Of a DNA stretch of 64,000 bases, positions 20,360 through 30,800 are shown one piece after another. Each line of letters starts with the position of its first letter. Within the stretch, counting starts at the first letter, position 1. This stretch comes from Nitrososphaeria archaeon (lineage in GTDB: Archaea; Thermoproteota; Nitrososphaeria; JACIWG01). The stretch lies in contig JAOAKB010000002.1 in assembly GCA_026413865.1 (NCBI GenBank), positions 49,507 to 113,506 on the forward strand, given 5' to 3'. The position numbers and the translations under genes are program-made. The notes under the pieces are model-generated. The model was given only the letters and a program-made list of their open reading frames with translations, did no database searches and had not been told where the DNA came from.

Positions 20360-21424
20360 ATGACCCGTGACCTTGAACTCATAAACTTGACAAAAAAGTA
20401 TGGTTCAATAATTGCAGTGGACAATATAAATCTCTACATTAAACCCGGAGAATTCTTTTCATTGCTTGGACCAAGTGGATGCGGAAAGTCTACAACATTA
20501 AGACTAGTATGTGGATTCGAGGAGCCGACTAAAGGTTTGATAAAAATTGGTGGAAACATTGTAAACGATATACCACCATATAAACGTAATGTTGGTATGG
20601 TCTTTCAATCACTTGCACTCTTTCCACATCTTACTGTGGGAGAAAATGTTGCCTTTGGACTAAAATTGAAGAAGCTGCCAAAGGATATAATACAGGAAAA
20701 GGTCATAAGAATGCTTGAATTAGTTGAATTACATGGATTCGAGAACAGGAAAATTAATGAACTAAGTGGTGGACAGAAACAGAGAGTTGCTCTTGCAAGA
20801 GCACTTGTAACTGAACCATCCATACTATGTTTAGATGAACCATTGGGTGCACTGGATTTAAAGCTTAGGCTTCAGATGCAGACTGAAATAAAGAGGATAC
20901 ATGATAAGACAAAAAACACCTTTATTTATGTTACACATGATCAAGGAGAAGCTATGGCGATGTCTGATAGGATTGCGGTAATGAACAAAGGACATATAGA
21001 ACAGGTTGGAACGCCTAGGGAAGTTTATGAACATCCACAAACAAAATTTGTGGCCCAATTTGTTGGAGAAAGTAATCTTCTAATGGGTAAATGCTTAGAT
21101 GGAAATAAGATCATAGTAAATGGTTTTGAATTAAAGGGGCTCTATCCCAAAGATTTCTTTAACAGAGAAGTGTATATAAGCATAAAACCTGAAAAAATTC
21201 TTGTAACAAAACACCATTATGTTAGAAAATTTGATAATTCTATTGAAGGAAAGATTGAGGAATATATTTACAGAGGAGATGATACAATCTACAAGATTTC
21301 AATAGGAGGACACTTCGAAATACTAGCAAGGGCACAGACTATAGGTGGACAATTTAATAAAGGAGAAAATGTTTTTGTAAACTGGAACATCGAAGATGCA
21401 ATAATTTTGCCCAAAGAAGATTAG
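20360..21424 (+). CDS. potA: Spermidine/putrescine ABC transporter ATP-binding protein
   Basis: LGPSGCGKSTTLRLVCGFEEPTKG; LSGGQKQRVALARALVTEP; LDEPLGALDLKLR; C-terminal TOBE-like region. Confidence 0.9.
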   Translation: MTRDLELINLTKKYGSIIAVDNINLYIKPGEFFSLLGPSGCGKSTTLRLVCGFEEPTKGLIKIGGNIVNDIPPYKRNVGMVFQSLALFPHLTVGENVAFGLKLKKLPKDIIQEKVIRMLELVELHGFENRKINELSGGQKQRVALARALVTEPSILCLDEPLGALDLKLRLQMQTEIKRIHDKTKNTFIYVTHDQGEAMAMSDRIAVMNKGHIEQVGTPREVYEHPQTKFVAQFVGESNLLMGKCLDGNKIIVNGFELKGLYPKDFFNREVYISIKPEKILVTKHHYVRKFDNSIEGKIEEYIYRGDDTIYKISIGGHFEILARAQTIGGQFNKGENVFVNWNIEDAIILPKED

Positions 21425-21469
21425 AAATTAAAATTAAGTTTATATTTTATAGTATGACCACCCAAGCGC

Positions 21470-21700
21470 ATGCCATCAACATATATATTAATAAACGCTG
21501 ATTCAGGCTATGAAAAGAAACTTTTGAAACAACTTAGGGAGATAGAGAACGTTAAAGAGGCTTTTTTAGTCTATGGAACATTTGATATAATAGCTAAGGT
21601 CTATACAGAATCTTTAGAAGAATTAAGGGAACTTATTTCTTCAAAAATTAGGAAACTGGATAATGTCGTGTCAACAATGACACTCATTGTAGCTGACTAA
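21470..21700 (+). CDS. Stand-alone Lrp/AsnC ligand-binding (RAM) domain protein, 76 aa
   Basis: YILINADSGYEKKLLKQLREIENVKEAFLVYGTFDIIAKVYTESLEELRELI; no HTH. Confidence 0.85.
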   Translation: MPSTYILINADSGYEKKLLKQLREIENVKEAFLVYGTFDIIAKVYTESLEELRELISSKIRKLDNVVSTMTLIVAD

Positions 21701-21704
21701 AAAT

Positions 21705-22502
21705 TTAACTTCTACTTGAAATCCAGTAACTTATGAAAGCTAACGTTCCAGAAATAATTAATGTTATTGTAGCAATAGCATTTATCTCGGGAGAAACACC
21801 TGACTTTATTTTCGAGAAGATTAGCATCGGTAATGTTATTATACCAGAACCTGTTGTGAAAGACGCTTTTATTAGGTCATCGAAAGATTGTGTAAAAGCT
21901 AACAACGAGCCCGCTAAAATTCCAGGTGCAATTATCGGTAAAGTAACTTTTGTAAAAGTCTGGAATGGAGTCGCACCTAAACTTAAAGCAGCCTCCTCTA
22001 ATGAACGATCATAATCTGAAAGCCTAGCTCTAACAACAGTAAAAACATAAGCAATACAGAATGTTGCATGACCAATTATAATAGTATTTAAGCCAAGTTT
22101 TATATTAAAAAGTACATAGAAAAGCAGAAGCGATAAAGCTTCAGTAATTTCAGGTATTATTATTGGAACAAGCATCATGATATAAAATAGGTTTTTGCCT
22201 TTTATATCATATCTGACCAAAGCGTATGCGGAAATTGTTCCTAAAACCGCTGAAATAAATGATGTCACAATCCCAATGAATGTACTATTGCCTAATGCAT
22301 TCCAAATTTCAGGAGTTCTAAAAAGTTTATCATACCATTCAAGAGAAAAGCCCTTCCATATTACTGTAGAACCAATTCTTCTACCACCCATCGTTATACC
22401 CTCATTAAACGAAAAAAGTACGAGGATAGCAATAGGCGCATACAATATGATAAAAATTATTACCAGATAAGCCTTTAAAAACTTATCAAATATTCGTTTC
22501 AA
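21705..22502 (-). CDS. potC: Spermidine/putrescine ABC transporter permease PotC-like
   Basis: ABC permease EAA loop EEAALSLGATPFQTFTKVTLPIIAPGILAG; 4-bp overlap with the PotB-like gene. Confidence 0.88.
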   Translation of the reverse strand: MKRIFDKFLKAYLVIIFIILYAPIAILVLFSFNEGITMGGRRIGSTVIWKGFSLEWYDKLFRTPEIWNALGNSTFIGIVTSFISAVLGTISAYALVRYDIKGKNLFYIMMLVPIIIPEITEALSLLLFYVLFNIKLGLNTIIIGHATFCIAYVFTVVRARLSDYDRSLEEAALSLGATPFQTFTKVTLPIIAPGILAGSLLAFTQSFDDLIKASFTTGSGIITLPMLIFSKIKSGVSPEINAIATITLIISGTLAFISYWISSRS

Positions 22503-23374
22503 AGACCCAATTCAACCTCCTTCGCAAAATACTTAATATACAATATTGTTATGAATAGGACTAAAATTATTAACACTATAGATAAAGCTGAACCTAATGG
22601 GTAGTTGCCCATAGTCAAAAATATTATCCATAAGTGATTACCAATCATATACCATTCTATGCCACCCAAAAGTTCGGGCACTAAAAATTCTCCAACAGCA
22701 GGAATAAATACTAGTATAGAGCCAGCAAAAATACCAGGCATAGTTAAAGGCAATGTAACTTTAAAAAACACATTTATTGGTGATGCACCCAAACTTTGAG
22801 CGGCTTCAAGATATTGAGGATTTAACTTTTCAGCGGAAGCGTAGATAGGGAGGACCATCATTGGTAAGTAATTATAGACCATACCAAAAACTACAGAATA
22901 CCAAGCATATAGCCATTGAGGCTTATCGCCAACGAAACCCAAGAAGGTCAATATTTGATTAAATATGCCATTGGTGCTAAAGATTGAGATTATAGAATAT
23001 GTTCTCGCTACAAAACTTAGCCAGAATGGAATTATTATTAACATAATGAGTAGATTTTGATATTTTTTTTCTTTAAAACCAATATAGTATCCTATAGGGT
23101 AGCCTAATATTAGACAAAAGATTGTAGAAATTGATGCTACAGCCAAAGTTCTTAATATTGTCTTAGTAAATTCAGGAGTCAAAATATTAAAGTAATTTTG
23201 TATTGTGAACTCAAAAGTTATTCGACCAAAAGCGTCAATTTTAGAAAAACTGTATACAAAGACTATAATTAATGGGATTATAAAAAAAAGTAGTTCGAAA
23301 ATGAAAGCTGGAACTATTAGAAAGTATCCCTTCAATCTTTTTAAACTTAGTTTAGCATTAGAGTCTGAAAGCAT
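22499..23374 (-). CDS. potB: Spermidine/putrescine ABC transporter permease PotB-like
   Basis: EAAQSLGASPINVFFKVTLPLTMPGIFAGSILVFIPAVGEFLVPELLGG. Confidence 0.88.
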   Translation of the reverse strand: MLSDSNAKLSLKRLKGYFLIVPAFIFELLFFIIPLIIVFVYSFSKIDAFGRITFEFTIQNYFNILTPEFTKTILRTLAVASISTIFCLILGYPIGYYIGFKEKKYQNLLIMLIIIPFWLSFVARTYSIISIFSTNGIFNQILTFLGFVGDKPQWLYAWYSVVFGMVYNYLPMMVLPIYASAEKLNPQYLEAAQSLGASPINVFFKVTLPLTMPGIFAGSILVFIPAVGEFLVPELLGGIEWYMIGNHLWIIFLTMGNYPLGSALSIVLIILVLFITILYIKYFAKEVELGL

Positions 23375-23422
23375 TCTTATACAAAAAGGATTATTTGAGC
23401 AATTTAAAAACTTAATCTCATT

Positions 23423-24397
23423 TTAGCCTTGAGTAAATATATAGTCTCTTACCCTTTTTTCGTCAACTTCAACTAGTACACCCCTCAGTACACCAATATT
23501 ATATTCGCTTCCAGGATTAAAAACAAGAGTTGAACCAATCCTATCAACACCTCTTGATTCATGTATATGGCCATGAAAACTTATTTTTGGCTGAAACTTT
23601 TCAATAGCCTTTCTTACAGAAATGCTACCTACATGGACCATTTCATACTCTCCTCCAGGTTTAAGTATAGGCTTTAATTCATCATCCAACTTTGGAGCTA
23701 AATCTATATGTGTTCCATAAGGTGGAACATGAATATTAAAAATAAGTTGCTCGCCAAGATTTCCATTCAAAAGGGCTTCAATTTTTGCTAAAATATCTTC
23801 TTCAGACAAATCTCTTGGACAATGCCATGGAGTAATATTTGATACGCCTAAAGAAAAAAGTTTATAGTTCTGGTCCACTTCAATAACTTTTTCATCTGGA
23901 TTAATAATATATTTTGATTCTAAAAGTATTTTATCCACAATATAGGAATCATCATTACCAGGCATTATAAAGAATTTAGTATCATTCATTTTTTCTAAAA
24001 TGTCGTCAGCCATTTTTATCCAAGAATAAAGGGATTCTTTAATAAGTTCCTCAAAAACAGTTTCTGCGAACTTCATGTTTTCTTTTAATTCAATAGCGCC
24101 TCTTTCGTCAGTAACATAGGGATAGAAGCCTATAGCACGAATCTTTTCTTTTAAACTATTCAATTTATCAATACTGTTTATATTAATTTTTTCACCAAGA
24201 AAATATGTTTCAAAAGAACCGTTACCTTTAGAAATTATGGGTATTAGAGCTTTTCCAGTAATATCGCCACCAACAATGACCAAATTGGCTTTATACACCT
24301 TTGGAACCATTAACAACTTTTTAAAACAACTATCACTACCATGTATGTCTGATGAAAAAAATATGCGGAGTTTTCTAGTTTTTCCTAATGAGAACAT
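23423..24397 (-). CDS. Metallophosphoesterase
   Basis: FFSSDIHGSDSCF; VGGDITG; MPGNDDS; HVPPYGTHIDLAP; FHGHIHESRG. Confidence 0.88.
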   Translation of the reverse strand: MFSLGKTRKLRIFFSSDIHGSDSCFKKLLMVPKVYKANLVIVGGDITGKALIPIISKGNGSFETYFLGEKININSIDKLNSLKEKIRAIGFYPYVTDERGAIELKENMKFAETVFEELIKESLYSWIKMADDILEKMNDTKFFIMPGNDDSYIVDKILLESKYIINPDEKVIEVDQNYKLFSLGVSNITPWHCPRDLSEEDILAKIEALLNGNLGEQLIFNIHVPPYGTHIDLAPKLDDELKPILKPGGEYEMVHVGSISVRKAIEKFQPKISFHGHIHESRGVDRIGSTLVFNPGSEYNIGVLRGVLVEVDEKRVRDYIFTQG

Positions 24398-24409
24398 CTT
24401 CTGGCCCCA

Positions 24410-25999
24410 TCATGCAGGTGGAAACTCTTTGAAAGCAAGTTCAAGTGGAATACCTTTGATTCTGTGGTATACTGAGCTTATAACATAAATTATTATTCCA
24501 ACAACATATATGCCTATTAAGAATATAACAGCATCAGGAGTAAGGCCTGAGACAGCAGGTTCTGTTCCGACCCACGCAAGCCAGATTGATAGTATAGCAC
24601 TTAATGTTGCAAGAATCACTAAAAGAGGTACACCCAAAACCTTTTTTCTCACAACAGCTGGAGCCAGTTCAAGAAGTTCCTTACGTTTATAGGGTAAAAT
24701 TATTCCCGCAAGTGAGGCCACAAATGTCATTATACCCCATCCAAGGACAACGAAGACAAAATAGCTTAGCAATGGTGTAAAAAGCCAAAGGTACTGGGCT
24801 ATAATTGCAACAACAGTTACAGTAATTAAAGCAGTATATGGTGTACCATATTTTTGATCAACTTTTGAGAGGAACTGTGGTACAATTCTATCAAAAGACC
24901 ATGCAAAAAGAAGCCTTACTGTGGTAAAGATATAGACTAAGATTGCTGAGAGTGTCATGGCAGCAAATCCGCAGACTATGAGAGTATATACAGGGAGAGA
25001 GACAGCACTCCTTGCCAGTATATGGAAGAATGGAAGTGTTTCACCTAATGGATAGTTGTCTGGGCTATTAACGAGTAAATACGCTAAGGATGCGACAAAA
25101 TTTGCGCCCATACCATTGTAAGTTGCATCATAAATAATGTAAGTAATTAAACCAAAAACGAGTACAGCACCAATTATAGCAATCAACTGAGACCTTTTAA
25201 CTTCTTTAATTTCTCCAGCGAGATATACTGAATTGTTAAATCCTAGAAAGTTGAGAATTGTGAACATTACACCTGAAAATGTTGCCGAAATAAGGAAAGT
25301 TTCAGGCATACCATTAGCAAGGGCTGTTGAGATTACATTGTTTGAATCAAAATTATATGCTGAAGCTACTGAAGACTGGAAATAGGAAGGGGACATTGTA
25401 TAGAAAGAGATAGCATACGCTATTACACCAGCACATATGATTAAAAAGAAGACCCAAAAAGCATACTTTGTCACTCTTACACCTCTAGACATGAGTAAGG
25501 CTATTAGAATATAGAATATTGCGGCGATTAAGAACATGTTCCAAGGATCATTAACCCAAGAGACAGCATCAAACATGCCGTAGGCTTCAAATAATGGAGA
25601 AAGAGCATACTGTGTAAACCATGGAACATAGGAGCCTGCAACAGATAATAGGGTTATAAACAGGAAGAAGTTTATTGCAAAACCAATTGATGGGTGAATC
25701 AGCCTACTAACCCAGATGTAGTCTCCACCAGTCCTTGGCATTATAATTGACATGTAGGCATAATATAATCCGATAATAATACTGATTGCCATTGCAAGAA
25801 AGACTGTTGTTGGTAGGTGTACACCGGGAAAGATGCCAAGAGCCCAAACACCATAGACGTATACAGCTGTAGGAGCCATAATTAGAACATTGTAAACAAG
25901 GGCATCCCATGCTGAAATCTCTTTTACGAGGCCAGAAGAACGTCTAACATACATTTGAAGTTCGCTAGACGAACCCATATGTATCGTAAACCTCTTCAA
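24410..25999 (-). CDS. APC-superfamily amino acid/polyamine permease
   Basis: About 12-14 hydrophobic segments; MPRTGGDYIWVSRLIHPSIGFAINF; FLGFNNSVYLAGEIKEVKRSQ. Confidence 0.88.
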   Translation of the reverse strand: MKRFTIHMGSSSELQMYVRRSSGLVKEISAWDALVYNVLIMAPTAVYVYGVWALGIFPGVHLPTTVFLAMAISIIIGLYYAYMSIIMPRTGGDYIWVSRLIHPSIGFAINFFLFITLLSVAGSYVPWFTQYALSPLFEAYGMFDAVSWVNDPWNMFLIAAIFYILIALLMSRGVRVTKYAFWVFFLIICAGVIAYAISFYTMSPSYFQSSVASAYNFDSNNVISTALANGMPETFLISATFSGVMFTILNFLGFNNSVYLAGEIKEVKRSQLIAIIGAVLVFGLITYIIYDATYNGMGANFVASLAYLLVNSPDNYPLGETLPFFHILARSAVSLPVYTLIVCGFAAMTLSAILVYIFTTVRLLFAWSFDRIVPQFLSKVDQKYGTPYTALITVTVVAIIAQYLWLFTPLLSYFVFVVLGWGIMTFVASLAGIILPYKRKELLELAPAVVRKKVLGVPLLVILATLSAILSIWLAWVGTEPAVSGLTPDAVIFLIGIYVVGIIIYVISSVYHRIKGIPLELAFKEFPPA

Positions 26000-26044
26000 T
26001 TATTAAATTAATAAGTGTTTCTTTTAAAATTAGTTCTTAAAAGA

Positions 26045-26947
26045 TTATTTGATGCCCAGAAAATCTTCAAATTTAACAAAATCTTTGGAAATTTCGGCTC
26101 TAACACCCTTTTTAGGATCAACTAACTGATTTATCCTCAAATTAACTATTAAGCTTCCAAGCATATAAGCTTCTTCAAAACTAAGTTTATGTGAAATCAT
26201 TAATGTCTCAACTGCATATTCGGTAGCAGCACGTATTGCCTCATCTATTGTATTGCCAAATGCCAATATTGCTATAATATCTTTATTTTCTAGAATAGGG
26301 AATCTTGGTTGCCTTTTCTTTATCAAATTAATTCTTACAAGTACTTCTCCAGAGGTTTCAGCTGCAGAAACACAGAGTTCCCCGTCAGCCTGCACAGCAT
26401 GAAGGTCCCCAAGGGCTAAAAGAGCACCTTCCACTGTTACTGGAAGATATAGTATTGAACCTGCATTTAATATAGGAACATCCATATTACCTCCATGCCG
26501 ACCCAAATCACCACATGGAATCTCATCATATGCTGGTGCAACACCTATTGTACCTATCATTGGATTTGATTTTATTCTTAATGAACTAAAATTGGTAGTG
26601 TATTTACTAGTCTTTAACATCTTTATTTTGGAGGAAAATTTTAGGTTAGAAAGTACTCCATTACCTGGAACTGTTACTAGAAAAGCTTTATCATCCACAC
26701 TAATATCAAGTATTTCAACTGCTAATGTGTCACCTGGTTCTGCACCTTTAACGTAAAGTGGGCCTGTAGCACCATTTACTCGACTCCAGTCAATGGCACT
26801 TATTGAATCATTTTCATTTCTAATTTGTCCGCCTAAACAGTCTATTGTTTCAAAAATAATCAAGTCACCTGGTGAGGCAGTTTCTACAGGCTTATTTTTT
26901 GCACTAAATTTGTATATAACATTTGTTTTACTAATACGTTTAACCAT
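26045..26947 (-). CDS. Acetamidase/formamidase family protein
   Basis: ATGPLYVKGAEPGDTLAVEILDI; CGDLGRHGGNMDVP; LGDLHAVQADGELCVSAAETSGEV. Confidence 0.92.
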   Translation of the reverse strand: MVKRISKTNVIYKFSAKNKPVETASPGDLIIFETIDCLGGQIRNENDSISAIDWSRVNGATGPLYVKGAEPGDTLAVEILDISVDDKAFLVTVPGNGVLSNLKFSSKIKMLKTSKYTTNFSSLRIKSNPMIGTIGVAPAYDEIPCGDLGRHGGNMDVPILNAGSILYLPVTVEGALLALGDLHAVQADGELCVSAAETSGEVLVRINLIKKRQPRFPILENKDIIAILAFGNTIDEAIRAATEYAVETLMISHKLSFEEAYMLGSLIVNLRINQLVDPKKGVRAEISKDFVKFEDFLGIK

Positions 26948-27043
26948 CTACATCCACTATAGAGACATCCAATTTTTAGGTCTATATAAGTTTATAAAAA
27001 CCTTCTTAAATTTTAAATAATTTTGGTAAAATATGAATATAGT

Positions 27044-27496
27044 ATGGATTTAGAGAAATTTTTAAAAGAAAATGGGCTATGGTACAGGTTTATTGAGAAG
27101 ACTGAGACAATACATACTGCTGATGCTGCGAAGGTTGCTGGAATCGAATTAAATAGGCTCACTAAGAATCTTGTATCAAAAACTGATAAAGGAGAATATG
27201 TTCTACTAATTGTTCCAGGAAATAAGAAGGTTGACCTTGATAAGGCTGCCAAAGTTCTTGGTGCAAAGAAAGTACGTCTTGTACCCTTTGATCAAGCTGA
27301 AAATGTAAGCGGATACCCTCCAGGAGGAACACCATCAATAGGACATAAAATACCAATGAAAATTATAATGGATAAAAGTCTACTTCTATATAAAACAGTA
27401 TTTTGTGGTGGCGGTTCTAGAACAAAGCTTCTAGAGTTAAATACAGAGGACATAGTTCGTGTAGGACAAGCAATTGTTGCAGATATTTCAGCCTAG
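27044..27496 (+). CDS. YbaK/EbsC-family aminoacyl-tRNA deacylase
   Basis: HTADAAKVAGIELNRLTKNLVSKTDKGEYVLLIVPGNKKVDLDKAAKVLGAKKVR; GYPPGGTPSIGH; FCGGGSRTKLLELNTEDI. ATG at 27044 or TTG at 27023. Confidence 0.88.
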   Translation: MDLEKFLKENGLWYRFIEKTETIHTADAAKVAGIELNRLTKNLVSKTDKGEYVLLIVPGNKKVDLDKAAKVLGAKKVRLVPFDQAENVSGYPPGGTPSIGHKIPMKIIMDKSLLLYKTVFCGGGSRTKLLELNTEDIVRVGQAIVADISA

Positions 27497-27755
27497 CAAC
27501 GAGTGTTGGGATATAGGCCATAATCCTTTAACAATTCATAATACTTAGCATTTCTAGTAAGATCATTTTCATTCTCTAAAATATTCTTAAGCCCATTCCC
27601 TAACCTTAGTATCAGTATATTCTAGTTTTAGAAAACTCTTTATCCTCTTTCTATAAACTAACCCTATTTTCAGCAACAGCCATATTTGTCAATCCATCTA
27701 AAGATGTAATCCAAGTCTTGTTATCTTTAATTTTCTTTAACTTTTTTAGTTTTTA
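27493..27755 (-). pseudogene. Decayed, frameshifted C-terminal gene remnant of unknown family
   Basis: Three consecutive protein-like segments in successive frames on the minus strand: VKTKKLKKIKDNKTWITSLDGLTNMAVAENRVSL / YRKRIKSFLKLEYTDTKVREWA / GLKNILENENDLTRNAKYYELLKDYGLYPNTRC*. Confidence 0.55.
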
Positions 27756-27839
27756 CACTAAATGATGTTGTGCATACATATTATAAAAAAATAAACGATA
27801 TATATGTACTAGAAACAAAAATATTGAAGAGCATAAGAG

Positions 27840-30800
27840 ATGAAAGCCATTTTCTTAAAACTTTGCCCAAACTGTGGAGGTGATATAAGCGATTACAGAC
27901 TCTCTTTAAAAGTTCCATGTGAAAAATGTTTACCTTTATCCGATGAAAAAATTTTAGAAATTGTAAGTGACAAGAAGAATGTACAGTTATATATTTTGGA
28001 ACTTTTAAAGAACTCAGATTCATTAAAAAACTTACGCAGTCTATATGAAATTGAAATTCAGTTAGAGGAATTAAATAATTTATTTCACAGGGCTACAGGG
28101 AGTAGGCTTTGGAGTGCACAAAGAACTTGGGCTAAAAGGATATTTTCTGGAAAAAATTTTGCAATTATAGCACCAACAGGAATGGGAAAAAGTGTTTTTG
28201 GAATAATCCTCTCACTCTACTATGCTTTGAAAAACAGGAAATGTTACATAATTGTTCCAACTGCAATTTTAGCAGAACAAACTTATCAGAGAATGATAAT
28301 ATTTTTAGAAAAAATTGGTACACAAATAAAAATTTCACGATACCATTCAATGTTAAGTGAAAAGGAAAGGGAGCTAGAAAAAGAAACAATTATTAGCAGA
28401 CAATATCATATATTAGTTACAACATCAGCTTTTCTTTCAAAAAATTTTGAAATGATAAATGGAGATGTTTTTGATTTGATCGTAGTAGATGATGTTGATG
28501 CACTATTAAAGTCTTCAAAAAATGTTGACAAGGTACTATGTTTAGCTGGTTTTTCAGAAGAAATAATAGCACAGGGGCTTAGACTAATTGAGCTTAGAAG
28601 AAAATATCAAAAGAATTTGAGGAAAGGTGAAAATGTAACAGAACTAATAGATGAAATATGGAATATAAGAAAGAGAATAGAAAATTATATGAATACAAAG
28701 AAAATTGGGAACATAATTGTATCAGGTGCATCTCCACGAGCGAAGAGGACAAAAAGGATAAAATTGTTTAAGGAGCTTATGGGCTTCGAAATCGGATCTA
28801 GAATAGAATTTATAAGGAACATAGAAGACCTTTTTATTCAAAAAGTGGATAATATTGAAGAAAAGGTTGTGCAACTTGTTAAGATTCTTGGCTCTGGCGG
28901 AATCATATTTGTGCCCATGGATAAGGGTCTAGAGTTTGCTGAGAAATTATATAAAAAATTATCAAAGGAAAAAATTAGTGTTTCATTATATGATAGAACT
29001 AAAGCTAAAATTTTAGAAGATTTTTCTTCAGGCAAGATTGAACTTTTGATTGGAATCGCATCCTACAGAAGCCCTCTTGCAAGAGGAATAGATTTACCAC
29101 ATATAATAAGATATGCTATATTTGCTGGAGTACCAAAATTTAAGATAAGTCTAGACATGGAAAAGGACTTTACTCCAACTAGGGCTATAATATTACTTTC
29201 AAATTTAAAAGAACTTGTAAGAGAAGAAGAACAAGCAATTATTGAAAAATATGTTACAGAATTAAGAAGTATAGTGCAGCAAATACCATCAAGTGATATC
29301 AAGGAAATTTTAGACTCAATATACAATAATTTAAAGCTTGAAGGATACAAAGGCATAATTAAAGAAAAACTTGAAAAAATTAGAGAGTTTCTTATAAAAC
29401 TTTTGTCTATGGAAGAGATTATAGAAAAAATTAGATCATCACCTAATATAACAATAAGTTCGGAAAGGGACAGACCATTCTTAGTTATACCCGATACCAT
29501 CGGATATATACAGGCTTCTGGAAGAACATCAAGAATGTTTGTTGGAGGTATATCAAAAGGAATATCTGTCACAATTGTTGATGATGAAAAAGCATTTAAT
29601 GGACTAGTTAGAGAATCCAGACTATTTTCTGAAGAAATAGAGTGGAAAAATTTTGATGAAGTAAACTTAAATCAAATTTTAGAGGAAGTTGATAGAGATC
29701 GGGCTACAATAAAAATGCTTATGGCAGGTACTATAAGCCCACAATTTAAAGACCCTATAACAACAGCACTTTTAGTGGTAGAATCACCAAATAAGGTTAA
29801 AACGATTGCAAGATTTTTTGGGAAACCAAGTAAAAGAACAGTTAACGGATTAACAGTTTATGAAGTGAGTACGGGTGATTATATTCTTAACATAACTGCA
29901 AGTGGGGGACACCTATTTGACCTACCAACCCATTTAGAAAAGAATAGTATTCATGGAGTAATAAGATTAGATGATAAATTTGTACCAGTATATATTACAA
30001 TAAAAATATGCAGAAAATGTAAGAAAACTTTCGCAAAACCTTTAGAAAAATGTCCTTACTGCCAAACAGAGGTAATAGATAAAGCAAATACAATAGAGGC
30101 GTTAAGAAAACTTGCTTTAGAAACAGACCAAGTATTGATTGGTACAGACGCAGATGCTGAAGGAGAAAAGATAGGATGGGATATATCCACAGCACTCTCG
30201 CCATATACACCAAAAATAAAACGAATAGAATTTCATGAAATAACAAAAAGAGCTTTAGTGAATGGATTAAGAAACATGAGAGACATGGATATGAAGCTTG
30301 TAGAAGCACAGATGGTTAGAAGAGTAGAGGACCGTTGGCTAGGTTTCGAGTTAAGTGCAAAACTTTGGGACAGATTTAATGATAAGACGCTTTCAGCAGG
30401 AAGAGTACAAACACCTGTTCTAGGATGGATTATTAACAGAACAAACGAATCCAGAAAAAGTTTCCAGACATTTTTTGAAATAATATTAAAAAACGGACTA
30501 AAATTTATTATAAAAATACCAATAGTAGAAGACAGTGTAGTCAGGGAAGAAATTGATAAACTGCTTAAAACAAAATATTATATAAAATGCTTGTCTAAGG
30601 AGGAGATAGAAATTCATCCACTTCCACCATATTCTACGGACACATTACTTCAAGAGGCAGCGATTACATTAAAATTTACTGTACAGAAGACAATGAATAT
30701 TGCACAAGATCTATTCGAACTAGGACTAATAACATACCATAGAACAGACAGTATAAGAGTTTCACCTACTGGACAGAATGTGGCAAAAGAGTATATTATT

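Noticed and set aside
29063-29572. 169-aa antisense ORF within reverse gyrase
   Set aside because: Overlaps conserved reverse gyrase motifs; Ser/Ile/Leu-rich composition typical of the reverse complement of purine-rich coding DNA.
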